Of a stretch of DNA of 45,600 nucleotides, positions 8,367 through 17,895 are shown piece after piece (the first letter of the stretch is position 1; each line of letters opens with the position of its first letter). Both the position numbers and the translations under genes were made by a program. Source of the DNA: CAYVTZ01 sp964454685 (GTDB lineage Bacteria; Bacillota; Clostridia; Christensenellales; Christensenellaceae); the NCBI GenBank assembly GCA_964454685.1, contig CAYVTZ010000024.1:1-45600 (forward strand), given 5' to 3'. The notes under the pieces are model-generated. The model made no database searches. It was not told the DNA's origin and was given only the letters and a program-made list of their open reading frames with translations.

Positions 8367-8966
8367 ATGTATAGAAAGTATGTTAAAAGGTTACTAGATA
8401 TTTTTTTCGCAATTATCTTTATGCCTATACTTGGAATTTGTTGTGTCATTATTGGAATATTAATTAAGAAAGAAGACAACGGGAGTATTTTCTACTGTGC
8501 AAATAGATTAGGAAAGGGAGGTTGCGTATTTCAAATGTATAAATTTCGATCGATGAAAGTAAATGCTCCAGAAATACGCAGGAAGGACGGATCCGCTTTC
8601 AACTCAGAAGACGATGACAGGCAAACAAAGCTTGGGCGGCTGTTAAGAAAAACTAGTATTGACGAGGTGCCACAGCTGATGAACATATTGAAAGGAGAAA
8701 TGAGCTTTGTCGGACCAAGACCAGATTTGCCCGACGCTGCTAACTACTACAAAGAGGACGAATGTAGTAAGCTTAATGTTCTTCCAGGTGTCACGGGGTA
8801 TAATCAAGCATTTTTTAGAAATTCAATAGAATGGAAAGAGAGATTGCGAAATGACGTATACTATGTTAACAACATTTCGTTTATTCTAGATGTCAAAATT
8901 GTGATAAAGACGATCGTGTGCGTCTTTAATAAAAGAAATATATATGCTAATGTTGGAAAAGATTAA
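8367..8966 (+). CDS. Initiating phosphoglycosyl transferase (PglC/WcaJ-type sugar transferase)
   Basis: 199 residues, the minimal length of the PglC-like monotopic class. A hydrophobic re-entrant N-terminal helix (about 8-32) precedes the catalytic region with KFRSMK, TKLGRLLRKTSIDEVPQL (Asp-Glu catalytic dyad), GEMSFVGPRPDLPD and LPGVTGYNQ. The enzyme moves a sugar phosphate from UDP-sugar to undecaprenyl phosphate at the inner membrane face, so it starts each repeat unit. The short PglC-like form suits a bacillosamine-type first sugar. The gene is clearly more AT-rich than the genes before it. Confidence 0.88.
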   Translation: MYRKYVKRLLDIFFAIIFMPILGICCVIIGILIKKEDNGSIFYCANRLGKGGCVFQMYKFRSMKVNAPEIRRKDGSAFNSEDDDRQTKLGRLLRKTSIDEVPQLMNILKGEMSFVGPRPDLPDAANYYKEDECSKLNVLPGVTGYNQAFFRNSIEWKERLRNDVYYVNNISFILDVKIVIKTIVCVFNKRNIYANVGKD

Positions 8967-8988
8967 ACTGGAATAGAGGGTGACGAGA

Positions 8989-9726
8989 GTGAGAAAAAGA
9001 ATTATTGGAAAGCAGTATGAAGGTTTTCAACTGGATTGGGACACCGAATATTTTGGGATTCCTGCTGCGCGCGTCAATTTGAATGGGATTGTCGATTCAG
9101 AGGGTCAGCGTGAAATTAGTGACTTTTGCAAAGAATTTCAATTTGTAACGCTATGGAACTTTAATAATATAAACGAAAATAATATTTGGCTTGGAGAAAA
9201 TACGAATGCATTCCTTGCAGATGTCAATATTCAATTTTGCATAGATACAGCACCAGAATATGCGTCTTGTGATCAAGAAATTCGCGTAAATAACCATTTT
9301 CTCCCCGATACACAAATCGTGAAAATCGCTAGGGAAGCGTTTCGATATTCCCGCTTCTTTAATGACCGGAAGCTAAATCAAGCGAAAGCTAGAGAAATTT
9401 ATGCTTGCTGGGTCGAATCGTCCTTTCAGAGGGAAGAGAAATATTATGCTGTATGCGAAAAAGACGGAAAAGTGGTTGGTTTTTACATATTTGCTATCCA
9501 TGAAGATCGTGGAGTACTTGAACTAAGTGCTGTTGATGTAGAATACCAACGGCAAAGGATTGCAAGGCGAATTGTTGAGACAATTATGTCGTTTTTGGTT
9601 GAACGAGGCATATTTAAAGTACAAGTTGGTGTGCAGTCAAGCAACTTTCCCATCATTCGTTTGTACTCTAGTATGGGATTTAAACCAATTTGTTGCAGCA
9701 GCGTTTACCATCTATGGAGCGAGTAA
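8989..9726 (+). CDS. GNAT-family N-acetyltransferase (amino-sugar acetylation, WecD-like)
   Basis: 245 residues from GTG 8989, which has GAGGG eight bases before it; an in-frame GTG at 8980 lies inside that site. The C-terminal half has the GNAT core: YYAVCEKDGKVVGFYIF, LSAVDVEYQRQRIARRIV (acetyl-CoA pyrophosphate loop) and a final VQSSNFPIIRLYSSMGF. The N-terminal half resembles the extra domain of WecD/RffC-like enzymes that acetylate 4-amino-6-deoxy sugar nucleotides. The likely substrate is the product of the aminotransferase at 7169. The assignment to a sugar rests on context. Confidence 0.72.
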   Translation: MRKRIIGKQYEGFQLDWDTEYFGIPAARVNLNGIVDSEGQREISDFCKEFQFVTLWNFNNINENNIWLGENTNAFLADVNIQFCIDTAPEYASCDQEIRVNNHFLPDTQIVKIAREAFRYSRFFNDRKLNQAKAREIYACWVESSFQREEKYYAVCEKDGKVVGFYIFAIHEDRGVLELSAVDVEYQRQRIARRIVETIMSFLVERGIFKVQVGVQSSNFPIIRLYSSMGFKPICCSSVYHLWSE

Positions 9727-9732
9727 AAAGAA

Positions 9733-10857
9733 ATGAAGTTTCTATATATTGCAAATCAAGGACGGATTGACAGCACAAATTTTTATTACTCGGCTATCGT
9801 TGCTGCAAAGCTGATGGGCTGGGAGGTTCACCTAGCGTATAACTGCATGGACTTGACCTTGCAGGGAAAAGAAAAGCTTGAGAAGAAATTTGGGTTGACG
9901 TTTCATCAAATTGATTTTAGAAGAAACCCTGCTCACTACGGAAATTTAAGAGCTTATAGGCAATTATGTGATTTGTTTCAAAAAGAGTGCTTTGATATTG
10001 TTCACGCTAATACCCCGGTGGGGGGTGTGCTGGGCAGAATCGTTGCCAGAAAATTCCGAGTAAAACATATAATTTATCAGGCGCACGGATTCCATTTTTA
10101 TTCAGGTGCACCGTGGATCAACTGGCTTTTGTATTTTCCAGTTGAAAAAATGCTTGCGCGGCACACAGACGTGTTGATTACGATTAATCAAGAGGATTAT
10201 AAGAGAGCACAGAAGTTTAAGACCAAAGAAATTGCCTATGTGCCGGGAGTAGGAGTGCCAATTCGCAAACATGCTTCTCTCGTTGGTGGCAACGCAAAGA
10301 TGAGAGAACTTATTGGGTTGGAAGAAAACGATTTAGTCTTGCTATCCGTAGGTGAGCTTAGCAAAAGAAAGAATCATGCGGTCGTGATTCGAGCGATGGC
10401 CTTGCTAGATGAGAAAGTTAAATATGTAATTTGTGGATCGGGGAAACTTGAAGTAGAGTTAAAAAAATTGGCTTTAGTCAATGGCGTATCTGAACGCGTA
10501 TCGTTTTTAGGATTCCGCACAGATGTTTCGGAGATTTGTCAATGCACAGATATTTTTATGTTACCTTCCTTACAGGAAGGATTGCCGATTGCTTTAATGG
10601 AGGCAATGGTGGCGGGAAAGCCCTGCATAGCATCTAAAATCCGAGGAAATACAGACCTAATTGATGAAGCGAAAGGCGGGTATTTGATTGGGCCCAAGAA
10701 AACCAAGGATTTTGCAAATGCTGTCAGAGCCTTGGAACATTCAGAAGAAGCAAGAAATGGTTTTGGCGCATACAATAGGGAAAAAATAAACGAATTTAGC
10801 ACCGACATTGTTGTTAAGCGTTTTCAGGAAATTTACGAAAGTATCATAACTGCGTAA
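9733..10857 (+). CDS. Family 4 glycosyltransferase, PglA/EpsD-like
   Basis: 374 residues with two Rossmann-like domains. The N-terminal part has the block HANTPVGGVLGRIVAR and AHGFHFYSGAPWINWLLYFPVEK, close to the pattern seen in glycosyltransferases that extend an undecaprenyl-linked diacetamido sugar. The C-terminal donor site reads SVGELSKRKNH, GFRTDVSEI and PSLQEGLPIALMEAMVAGKP. It probably adds the second sugar of the repeat unit on the cytoplasmic side. Donor and linkage cannot be read from sequence. Confidence 0.85.
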   Translation: MKFLYIANQGRIDSTNFYYSAIVAAKLMGWEVHLAYNCMDLTLQGKEKLEKKFGLTFHQIDFRRNPAHYGNLRAYRQLCDLFQKECFDIVHANTPVGGVLGRIVARKFRVKHIIYQAHGFHFYSGAPWINWLLYFPVEKMLARHTDVLITINQEDYKRAQKFKTKEIAYVPGVGVPIRKHASLVGGNAKMRELIGLEENDLVLLSVGELSKRKNHAVVIRAMALLDEKVKYVICGSGKLEVELKKLALVNGVSERVSFLGFRTDVSEICQCTDIFMLPSLQEGLPIALMEAMVAGKPCIASKIRGNTDLIDEAKGGYLIGPKKTKDFANAVRALEHSEEARNGFGAYNREKINEFSTDIVVKRFQEIYESIITA

Positions 10858-10878
10858 CTGCAAAGATAGGAGAGTTGC

Positions 10879-11940
10879 TTGGGCAAGAAGCGCGTATTAC
10901 ATCTATTGAATTCTTCGCAGTATTCAGGTGCGGAGAATGTTGTTATACAAATTATTGAGAATACAAAGTGTTGCTATGAAAGCTGGTATGTTTCGCCTGA
11001 TGGGAGTATTCGAGAAGTGCTTGCTACAAAAGGGATACAATATCTTTCCTTACAAAAACTCAGCCTTCGCGAACTAAAAAGAGCGCTTCTTGAAATCAAG
11101 CCCGACATAATTCACGCGCATGATTTTACTGCGAGTGTTGTTGCGGTGTGTTCAACAAAGAAAATCCCAATTATCTCTCACTTACATAATAATCCGCCAT
11201 GGATTAAGCAATATTCAATAAACGCTATTGTTTATTTTTTTGCTACAAAGCGAATAAAAAAAATATTGTGTGTGTCGGATTCTATTCTAAGTGAGTATGT
11301 TTTTGGGGATAGTATTCATTGGAAATCAGAGGTTGTTGGTAACCCAATAGACATTGCTAGAATACAAGGGCGGGCGCCATTGAGCGCAATAGAAGAAAAA
11401 AAATACGATATGGTTTTTTTAGGTCGATTAACAGAACAAAAGAACCCGTGGCTCTTGATTGAATTGGTTGATGCGATAAGACGAAAAATCAGTAATGTAC
11501 GGGTGGCCATAATCGGTGATGGAGAGCTGAAGGAAGAAATTGAGAAGGAAATTTTAAACAGAGGCTTAAACGAAAACATCGAATGCACAGGGTTCAGGAG
11601 TAACCCGTATGAATATTTGGTCGCCTCAAAGGTAATGTGTATGCCCTCTTTATGGGAAGGATTTGGATTAGCTGCAGTGGAAGCACTTGCTTTTGGTGTG
11701 CCAGTTGTGGCGGCCAAGGTTGGTGGTTTGCCTATGATTGTCAACAATGAGTGCGGGAAATTGTGCGAGACAATCGAAGAATACAAGCATGAAATAATTC
11801 ATCTTATTTCAAATGAAAAATACTATTTTACAAAGAGCGCAAAAGCATTAGAACGAGCATATGGACTGGACAACGTGAGAACTTATACGGAAAGAATGAT
11901 TGACATATATGCGAATAGTATGAGGGGAAAACATGGATAA
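10879..11940 (+). CDS. Family 4 glycosyltransferase
   Basis: 353 residues from TTG 10879, preceded by AGGAGA at six bases. N-terminal NSSQYSGAENVV and HAHDFTASVVA, then FLGRLTEQKNPWLLIEL, IIGDGELKEE and PSLWEGFGLAAVEALAFGVPVV, mark a GT-B retaining enzyme of family 4. It overlaps the next gene by 8 bases. Sugar specificity is unknown. Confidence 0.83.
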   Translation: MGKKRVLHLLNSSQYSGAENVVIQIIENTKCCYESWYVSPDGSIREVLATKGIQYLSLQKLSLRELKRALLEIKPDIIHAHDFTASVVAVCSTKKIPIISHLHNNPPWIKQYSINAIVYFFATKRIKKILCVSDSILSEYVFGDSIHWKSEVVGNPIDIARIQGRAPLSAIEEKKYDMVFLGRLTEQKNPWLLIELVDAIRRKISNVRVAIIGDGELKEEIEKEILNRGLNENIECTGFRSNPYEYLVASKVMCMPSLWEGFGLAAVEALAFGVPVVAAKVGGLPMIVNNECGKLCETIEEYKHEIIHLISNEKYYFTKSAKALERAYGLDNVRTYTERMIDIYANSMRGKHG

Positions 11941-12805
11941 GAGTTTAACAGTTTTCACGCCAACTTATAATCGTGCATATATCTTAGACCGCTGTTATAA
12001 GAGCTTGTGTGCACAAACAAACCAGAACTTTGAGTGGCTGATTGTTGATGACGGATCAGTAGATGATACGCAAGCACTGGTCGAGCAGTGGCAAAAAGAA
12101 GATAGGATATCCATACGATATGTTTGGCAGGAAAACGGAGGAAAGCAAAGAGCACATAATACCGGGGTGTGTGCGTGCAATACGCTGCTTTTTTACTGTG
12201 TAGACTCGGATGATTATTTGCCCGTGAATGCGGTGGAACGCATCCTCCTACTATGGGAGCAGCAGGGCAAAGATGTAGCTGTGGCCGGTATTATTGGACT
12301 GAAGGGGTATGATGAAGAAAGGCCGTTACACCAGGAGTTGCCAAAGCAAATGCAATACTCAACGTTGTCGTCACTGTATCGGAATCATGGATTTAAAGGC
12401 GACACTGCATTAATCTATAGAGCATGCATATTAAAAGAATACCTATTCTATGTTTTTGAAGGTGAGAAATTTATAGGTGAAGACTTTGTTTATGACCAGA
12501 TTGACGAGAAATATACAATGTGCCTGCTTAATAAAGTTATTTGTGTGTGCGAGTATTTAGATGATGGATATTCAGCTAACGTATTGAAGTTGAAAAAGGA
12601 GAATCCGAGGGGATATGCGCTACTTGCAAAGCAGAAAGTTAAATATGCAAAGAACTGGAAGGAAAAATACGTTAATTCTATCAAATATATGGTGGGAATG
12701 ATATGGGCGGGAGAACCAAGATGTATTTCGAATGCCCACTCAAGAATATTGGCTGTATTGGCAGCAATTCCCGCAAAACTATACATTAAAAAATTTTTTA
12801 ACTAA
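11933..12805 (+). CDS. Family 2 glycosyltransferase
   Basis: 290 residues with a GT-A fold. The N-terminus reads TVFTPTYNRAYILDRCYKSL, followed by WLIVDDGSVDDT and the metal-binding CVDSDDYL; the acceptor-side residues GEDFVYDQI follow. It lacks membrane segments, so it is a soluble or peripheral inverting transferase of the repeat-unit assembly line. Its start overlaps the previous gene, which suggests coupled translation. Confidence 0.87.
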   Translation: MDKSLTVFTPTYNRAYILDRCYKSLCAQTNQNFEWLIVDDGSVDDTQALVEQWQKEDRISIRYVWQENGGKQRAHNTGVCACNTLLFYCVDSDDYLPVNAVERILLLWEQQGKDVAVAGIIGLKGYDEERPLHQELPKQMQYSTLSSLYRNHGFKGDTALIYRACILKEYLFYVFEGEKFIGEDFVYDQIDEKYTMCLLNKVICVCEYLDDGYSANVLKLKKENPRGYALLAKQKVKYAKNWKEKYVNSIKYMVGMIWAGEPRCISNAHSRILAVLAAIPAKLYIKKFFN

Positions 12806-12813
12806 AAAGGAGA

Positions 12814-13959
12814 ATGATGAGAAACGGTATTAGAGGTGCGTATATTTCGAATTGGGATTTGAGAGATGAGTGCACTAGGCGCATCGGTGTGTGCAAAAAA
12901 ATAATTAAACAAGTTGAATGCATGGATGAGTTTTTCAAGGTAGAATATATGCAAGTCGTCGATAAGCGGAATCCTTGGTTTGCAAAACTTGCGCGACGAC
13001 TTCCCCTTCTTAGGCATAGCGTGAAATGGGATATTTTGAAGGATGTGCTTGATCTGGATTTTCTATATATTCGAAAGCAAGGGTTTGATTTTTCCTTTTT
13101 CCAGTTTCTGAAACGGCTTAAGAAGAAAAACAACAGTATTAGAGTACTGGTTGAGCTTCCGACATATCCCTATGACAAGGAGATTTCTTGTAGCAAATTA
13201 CCTGGTTTCAACCTTGTTAAAGATAAATTCTATCGTAATCGCTTAAAAAAGCATGTTGATCGCATTGTTACTTTTTCTCAGGATGAGTATATTTTTGAAA
13301 TCCCGACAATTCAAATCAAAAATGGGATTGATGTTTTAGAAGTGAACCCAGTTGATGCGAAAAAGCACTCTAAAAGCACACCGATACATTTAATCATGGT
13401 TGCAGCATTTGCGGATTGGCACGGGCTGGATCGTATCATTGAAGGGTTGATCGCATATTATAGCAATCCGGATTACAAGCGCGAAGTATTTTTACATGTA
13501 GTAGGCGATAGTGGCGCAGATGTCCTTAAGAAAGCGCAGGAAAGAGCGGCACAAAGCGAGGTTGGAGCGCGGTACGTCATTTTTTATGGTCCAAAATATG
13601 GAGCAGAACTAGATGAAATATTCAATCAGTGTGACATTGGGGTTGAATGTTTGGGAGGGCATCGAAAAGGACTATGGCTTTCAAGTTCACTGAAAAGCAG
13701 AGAGTATTGTGCAAAAGGTATGCCGATGGTTTCTTCGTGCAAAATAGATATTTTTGAAGACGGATCCCCATATTTGCTTAGGGTGCCCAGCGATGACAGT
13801 GCAATCGATATTCAGCAAATTATTCGGTTTCATGATGACATTTATGTCGATGGTGAACGTGCCAGTGGAGAAGTGATTACATTCCTAAGAACACACGCGT
13901 TGGAGCATTGCGATATGAAAAAAACAATGGCACCTGTCATTGGGTATTTGCAAAGATGA
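12814..13959 (+). CDS. Glycosyltransferase, probably GT-B fold
   Basis: 381 residues. The C-terminal half shows LIMVAAFADWHGLDRIIEGLIAY, HVVGDSGADVLKKA and FYGPKYGAELDEIFNQCDIGVECLGGH, which is the usual order in family 4-like enzymes. The N-terminal half is divergent and basic. Two adjacent ATG codons (12814 and 12817) compete; the AAGGAGA site is close, so 12817 has slightly better spacing. It belongs to the AT-rich cassette and its donor sugar is unknown. Confidence 0.72.
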   Translation: MMRNGIRGAYISNWDLRDECTRRIGVCKKIIKQVECMDEFFKVEYMQVVDKRNPWFAKLARRLPLLRHSVKWDILKDVLDLDFLYIRKQGFDFSFFQFLKRLKKKNNSIRVLVELPTYPYDKEISCSKLPGFNLVKDKFYRNRLKKHVDRIVTFSQDEYIFEIPTIQIKNGIDVLEVNPVDAKKHSKSTPIHLIMVAAFADWHGLDRIIEGLIAYYSNPDYKREVFLHVVGDSGADVLKKAQERAAQSEVGARYVIFYGPKYGAELDEIFNQCDIGVECLGGHRKGLWLSSSLKSREYCAKGMPMVSSCKIDIFEDGSPYLLRVPSDDSAIDIQQIIRFHDDIYVDGERASGEVITFLRTHALEHCDMKKTMAPVIGYLQR

Positions 13960-14025
13960 GTAATATAAGAAGAGGCTTTATGAGGGGAACAGGGTTTAGT
14001 AATTTGATATTGTGGGTGACACGTC

Positions 14026-15276
14026 GTGGATGAAGCTGTAAAAATGGTTAAAACAAAAGCGAGCGTCTTTGTATATTTTCGGGACATATTTGCATTTGTG
14101 ATATTAATTATATCGGTAAGCCCGATGACGCACTTTTACAGTAAAGAGATCATTCTTGCATTCATTACAATTTGGTGTTTTTTGGCGTTTTTGGCGAATC
14201 CTAACGCTTTTTTGACAACATATGGGTGTAAAAACATGGTCTACCTACCTATGTATTTATGGGCGTTGGTACAAAGTGCATATATGATAATGGGTTTGGT
14301 TCCGCATCAAGCAGGTGCGGCGCAAGCAATTACGATTACGCTGAGCATAATGATTTTCTGGTACTATTATGAATTGGGAAGCAGGAGTGTGGTTAAAGGG
14401 TTTGTTGTGGCGTATTTAGTATACACGCTGTTTATTGCAACCAACACCATTTTACTCTTACAAGAAAACCCAATGTTGTCGCGCTTTCTCGCTCAAGGTA
14501 ATGTAGAGCTTACGCGACCATACGCTTCTTGGTTTACGGCTGACTATTCGGTTATTTACTCCCTTTGCGTCATTGTTCCATTAGTTTTTCATATGGTGAT
14601 GCGGCATAGGGCGAAACCATTGACAAAGTTTCTTCTTGTGTGTTGGTGCGCGGTGCAGTGTGTGCTAATATTCCAAGCTCAATATACAATGGCAATCATA
14701 ATACTAGGTATGAGCTTGCTTTTCGGATTCATTCGCTTCAGCAAAAGAAATTATGTAGGAATAGTGGTCATTTTGAGCATTCTACTTTTCTTGGCTGTAT
14801 TTGGCGGGAAATTGGCTGGCAATTTGTCGGATCTTATTCCGATATCATCTATTAGTGAAAGATTCAAGCAGATTGCGATGATGTATGATGGTGTACTGGA
14901 ATCGGCTGGAAATACAACATTAAGCATACGGTTTGAATTATACCAAAGTTCTTGGATGGGTTTTTTACAACACCCGTTTTTAGGCCAATATGCGGCAGGA
15001 ACCAGTGGCACCATGGGGGGGCACTCAACAGCACTTGATTTTTTGTCGCTATACGGAATTTTGGGTGGCGGCATATTTGTGCTGTGGGTGATTTGGATTA
15101 TGAGAAGAGTGATTAAGAAGATAGCGTTTCATATAGACTTGCTATTAGCAGTATTTATCGGGTTTCTTGTGATCGCATGTATTAATGTAGCGTATACGAA
15201 TTTGCAAATTTTTTCTGTATTGGTGATTGCGCCATTAGTTGCCCTAGTTTTCAAGTATCATTATCAAAAGGAATGA
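14026..15276 (+). CDS. wzy: Wzy-like O-antigen/capsule repeat-unit polymerase
   Basis: 416 residues, almost all hydrophobic, with about ten to twelve membrane segments and one larger extracytoplasmic loop around residues 275-330 that contains the FELYQSSWMGFLQHPFLG-type block common to the O-antigen polymerase/ligase family. It would join flipped repeat units on the outer face of the membrane. GTG 14026 follows GGGTGAC; ATG 14044 is an alternative start. Wzy proteins diverge strongly, so the call rests on topology, the loop motif and position between transferase genes. Confidence 0.8.
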   Translation: MDEAVKMVKTKASVFVYFRDIFAFVILIISVSPMTHFYSKEIILAFITIWCFLAFLANPNAFLTTYGCKNMVYLPMYLWALVQSAYMIMGLVPHQAGAAQAITITLSIMIFWYYYELGSRSVVKGFVVAYLVYTLFIATNTILLLQENPMLSRFLAQGNVELTRPYASWFTADYSVIYSLCVIVPLVFHMVMRHRAKPLTKFLLVCWCAVQCVLIFQAQYTMAIIILGMSLLFGFIRFSKRNYVGIVVILSILLFLAVFGGKLAGNLSDLIPISSISERFKQIAMMYDGVLESAGNTTLSIRFELYQSSWMGFLQHPFLGQYAAGTSGTMGGHSTALDFLSLYGILGGGIFVLWVIWIMRRVIKKIAFHIDLLLAVFIGFLVIACINVAYTNLQIFSVLVIAPLVALVFKYHYQKE

Positions 15277-15340
15277 TGGAATGAGCGTGGAATGAGGTGC
15301 TTTGCTGCGCCTACATTAATGGAAATAGAAAGGGTATCTC

Positions 15341-16465
15341 GTGAAGATATTAATTATAACTAACGCCTGCAGCGTACACTTATGGAATTATATGATGTGT
15401 GTTATTTATGGACGCCAGAACTGCGAGGTAACGGTGCTGCATACTGCAACACAAAATATACCGGACAAGTATATTGAGGAAGCAAAGCGAAATGGGATAA
15501 GGCTCGAGTACGTTTTTCGTGCTAAAGGAATGTGGATCAACAAGATACCAAAAGCGCGGTCTGCGTACTATTATTTTTGTTGCAGGAAGAGGATTATTGA
15601 GCTCGGAAAATTTGACTTATGTCAGATCATGATGGTGGACGCATTTGTGTGTGATGTGATAGCAAAGTGCAAAAGAATGTATTCAAAAATTGTGTTGACA
15701 TATTTTGGAAGTGATATCTTGCGCATGAATTCGAGAATGAAAACAATGCAGGCAAAAGCAATTCGAATCGCATGTCTAATTAACATCGCAAATGCCCACA
15801 TGAAGCAGGAATTTGTAAAGTTGTTTGGAGAAGAACACAATGACAAGTTATGTACAATTATGTTTCCAGTACCAAACATTGAGCGAATTCACTGGCGTGA
15901 ATGGCAAGGAACTGGGAAAATTATTGTGATGTGTGGATATAACGCAACAATCCAGCAGCAGCATTTGGCGATAATCAGAGCAATAAACACGTTGCCGGCT
16001 CGGGTAAAAAAATTAATAAAACTTAAATTTCTTATGACATATGGGGATACAACGGGTGAATATACAAACAATGTCAAGTGTGCGTTACAGAAAATACAAG
16101 TTGAAAGCGAGGTGATAACAGAATTTATGGATGAAAATGCCATGCTTGAAAGTATTAATCATACAGATGTGTTTCTACATTGCCTTACAACAGATGGCTT
16201 TTCGGCTACGATGCGTGAGCTGCTTTGTGCGGGTGTAGTGATGATCAAGGGCAGTTGGCTTAAATACTCTGAACTGGAAAATATGCACGTGCACTATCAT
16301 GATGTGGAAAATTTTGAACAGTTGCCGCAGATTGTATGCGGCGTTATCGACCATTATGAAGAGGAACGCATCAAATGTAAGGGCAATGTTGAAAAGATAT
16401 ATGAAATTTCTTCTGTTGCTGCAATTCGGCGGGCGTATGATGAATTGGGTATTTATGAAGGATAG
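15341..16465 (+). CDS. Glycosyltransferase of the polysaccharide cluster
   Basis: 374 residues from GTG 15341 (GAAAGGG before it). It starts KILIITNACSVHLWNYM, has VLTYFGSDILRMN near residue 125, and a C-terminal region with DENAMLESINHTDVFLHCLTTDGFSATMRELLCAGVVMI that mimics the family 4 donor site (the Glu of the usual EGFG block is replaced). This looks like a GT-B transferase with weak family signature. No membrane segments. Donor sugar unknown. Confidence 0.65.
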   Translation: MKILIITNACSVHLWNYMMCVIYGRQNCEVTVLHTATQNIPDKYIEEAKRNGIRLEYVFRAKGMWINKIPKARSAYYYFCCRKRIIELGKFDLCQIMMVDAFVCDVIAKCKRMYSKIVLTYFGSDILRMNSRMKTMQAKAIRIACLINIANAHMKQEFVKLFGEEHNDKLCTIMFPVPNIERIHWREWQGTGKIIVMCGYNATIQQQHLAIIRAINTLPARVKKLIKLKFLMTYGDTTGEYTNNVKCALQKIQVESEVITEFMDENAMLESINHTDVFLHCLTTDGFSATMRELLCAGVVMIKGSWLKYSELENMHVHYHDVENFEQLPQIVCGVIDHYEEERIKCKGNVEKIYEISSVAAIRRAYDELGIYEG

Positions 16466-16577
16466 CTTCAAGAGGCCGCGATAGGGAATGGAGTGCCACG
16501 GTGAAAAGCATGAATAGCGATGCAACTAGCAAAAAAAAGAGTCGAATCACCGGGCATTGAAGTACAAATTGGTATGA

Positions 16578-17882
16578 GTGTATATGAATACAAAAAAATT
16601 ACTAAGCACAATTAAAAACCGAGGTTTTTTTCACATAGTTGTTAGTGATGTAATCAATAAAAGTTTGCAGTTTATTTCGAGTGTAATAATAATCCGCATT
16701 ATTGATAAATATACTTATGGATTGTATGCTTACAGCATGAACATCTTATCACTAGTATCTCTTTTTGCAGGACTAGGGATTTTTTCGGGAATGCTACAGT
16801 TTTGTAGCGAAAGCCAAGATGAGGATATGAAGAGCAGGTATTTTCGCTTTTCTTTAAAATTTGGGCTGGTTGTAAATGCTTTTCTATCATTGGCGATACT
16901 GGTTTTTGGATTAGTGGGGGCGCTGTCTATTCCCGATGCGAGAGGAATTGTGATTGGGGTCAGCTTTGTTCCTCTAATGAATACATTTTTCAATTTTTTT
17001 GTGATATATCTGCGATGCAAGCTAATGAATAAACAGTACGCTTTGCTTAACAATGTTAATACACTATTATATGTTTTGGGGATTGCGCTGGGAGGAATAC
17101 TGGCAGGTGTTTACGGAATTGTTTGTGGGATATATTTATCGGCGGTGATAACTATTCTTGTATCAGTAAAACTGTCAGGCATTAAAAAAACCACCCAATT
17201 TCAAAAAAAGCTTTTAACGATGCCACAAAAAAAGGAGATTGTTAAATATGCTGCTACTTGCTGTGCAGCAACCGGGTTGAGCCAGCTTCTATACTTGCTT
17301 GACGTTTTTTTGATTGGTGTGATCATATCTTCTCCTGACACTGTGGCAACTTATAAGGTGGCTACACAAATTCCATCAGCTTTAGTTTTTGTGCCATATG
17401 CAATTATTACCTTTGTATACCCCTATTTTGCTCAAAACAACACAAATTTTTTGTGGATCAAAAAAAAATATACTGAGTTAAAAAAGTACATGTTTATTGT
17501 CAATTTTATAGTTGCAATCGTTATGTTGGTTTTTGCTGAAGGAATTATTTCGTTACTTTATGGAACAAATTATTCGGATGCTGTGTTACCGTTTCGTATT
17601 CTTTCTGTCAGCTTTTTTATTTCTGCTAGTTTTCGTATTCCATCAGGAAATATTTTGGCGATGCTCAGAAAAGTAAAAATGAATCTTGCAATATCAATTA
17701 TTGCGGGAGGCGCAAATATTATTTTGGATATTTGGCTAATACAAGTGATGGGTTCAGTGGGAGCGGCAATTACTACGCTGGCGGTGGTAGCCATCTCATC
17801 GATGATTGGAACAATATATTTGACCAAGTATTTAAAAAAGCAGTCAAATGCTCAAGTGTCAGAGAAAAACAACGCTGTGTGA
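16578..17882 (+). CDS. wzx: Wzx-like polysaccharide flippase (MOP/MVF superfamily)
   Basis: 434 residues with roughly twelve membrane segments. The N-terminus has the typical amphipathic start before IRIIDKYTYGLYAYSMNILSL, and the C-terminal half repeats the SFFISASFRIPSGNILAMLRKVKMNL-like pattern seen in oligosaccharide flippases. It moves undecaprenyl-linked repeat units across the membrane to the Wzy polymerase. The start is GTG 16578 or, two codons on, ATG 16584; neither has a strong ribosome site. AT-rich, like the preceding transferases. Confidence 0.85.
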   Translation: MYMNTKKLLSTIKNRGFFHIVVSDVINKSLQFISSVIIIRIIDKYTYGLYAYSMNILSLVSLFAGLGIFSGMLQFCSESQDEDMKSRYFRFSLKFGLVVNAFLSLAILVFGLVGALSIPDARGIVIGVSFVPLMNTFFNFFVIYLRCKLMNKQYALLNNVNTLLYVLGIALGGILAGVYGIVCGIYLSAVITILVSVKLSGIKKTTQFQKKLLTMPQKKEIVKYAATCCAATGLSQLLYLLDVFLIGVIISSPDTVATYKVATQIPSALVFVPYAIITFVYPYFAQNNTNFLWIKKKYTELKKYMFIVNFIVAIVMLVFAEGIISLLYGTNYSDAVLPFRILSVSFFISASFRIPSGNILAMLRKVKMNLAISIIAGGANIILDIWLIQVMGSVGAAITTLAVVAISSMIGTIYLTKYLKKQSNAQVSEKNNAV

Positions 17883-17895
17883 ATTGGAGATTTGC

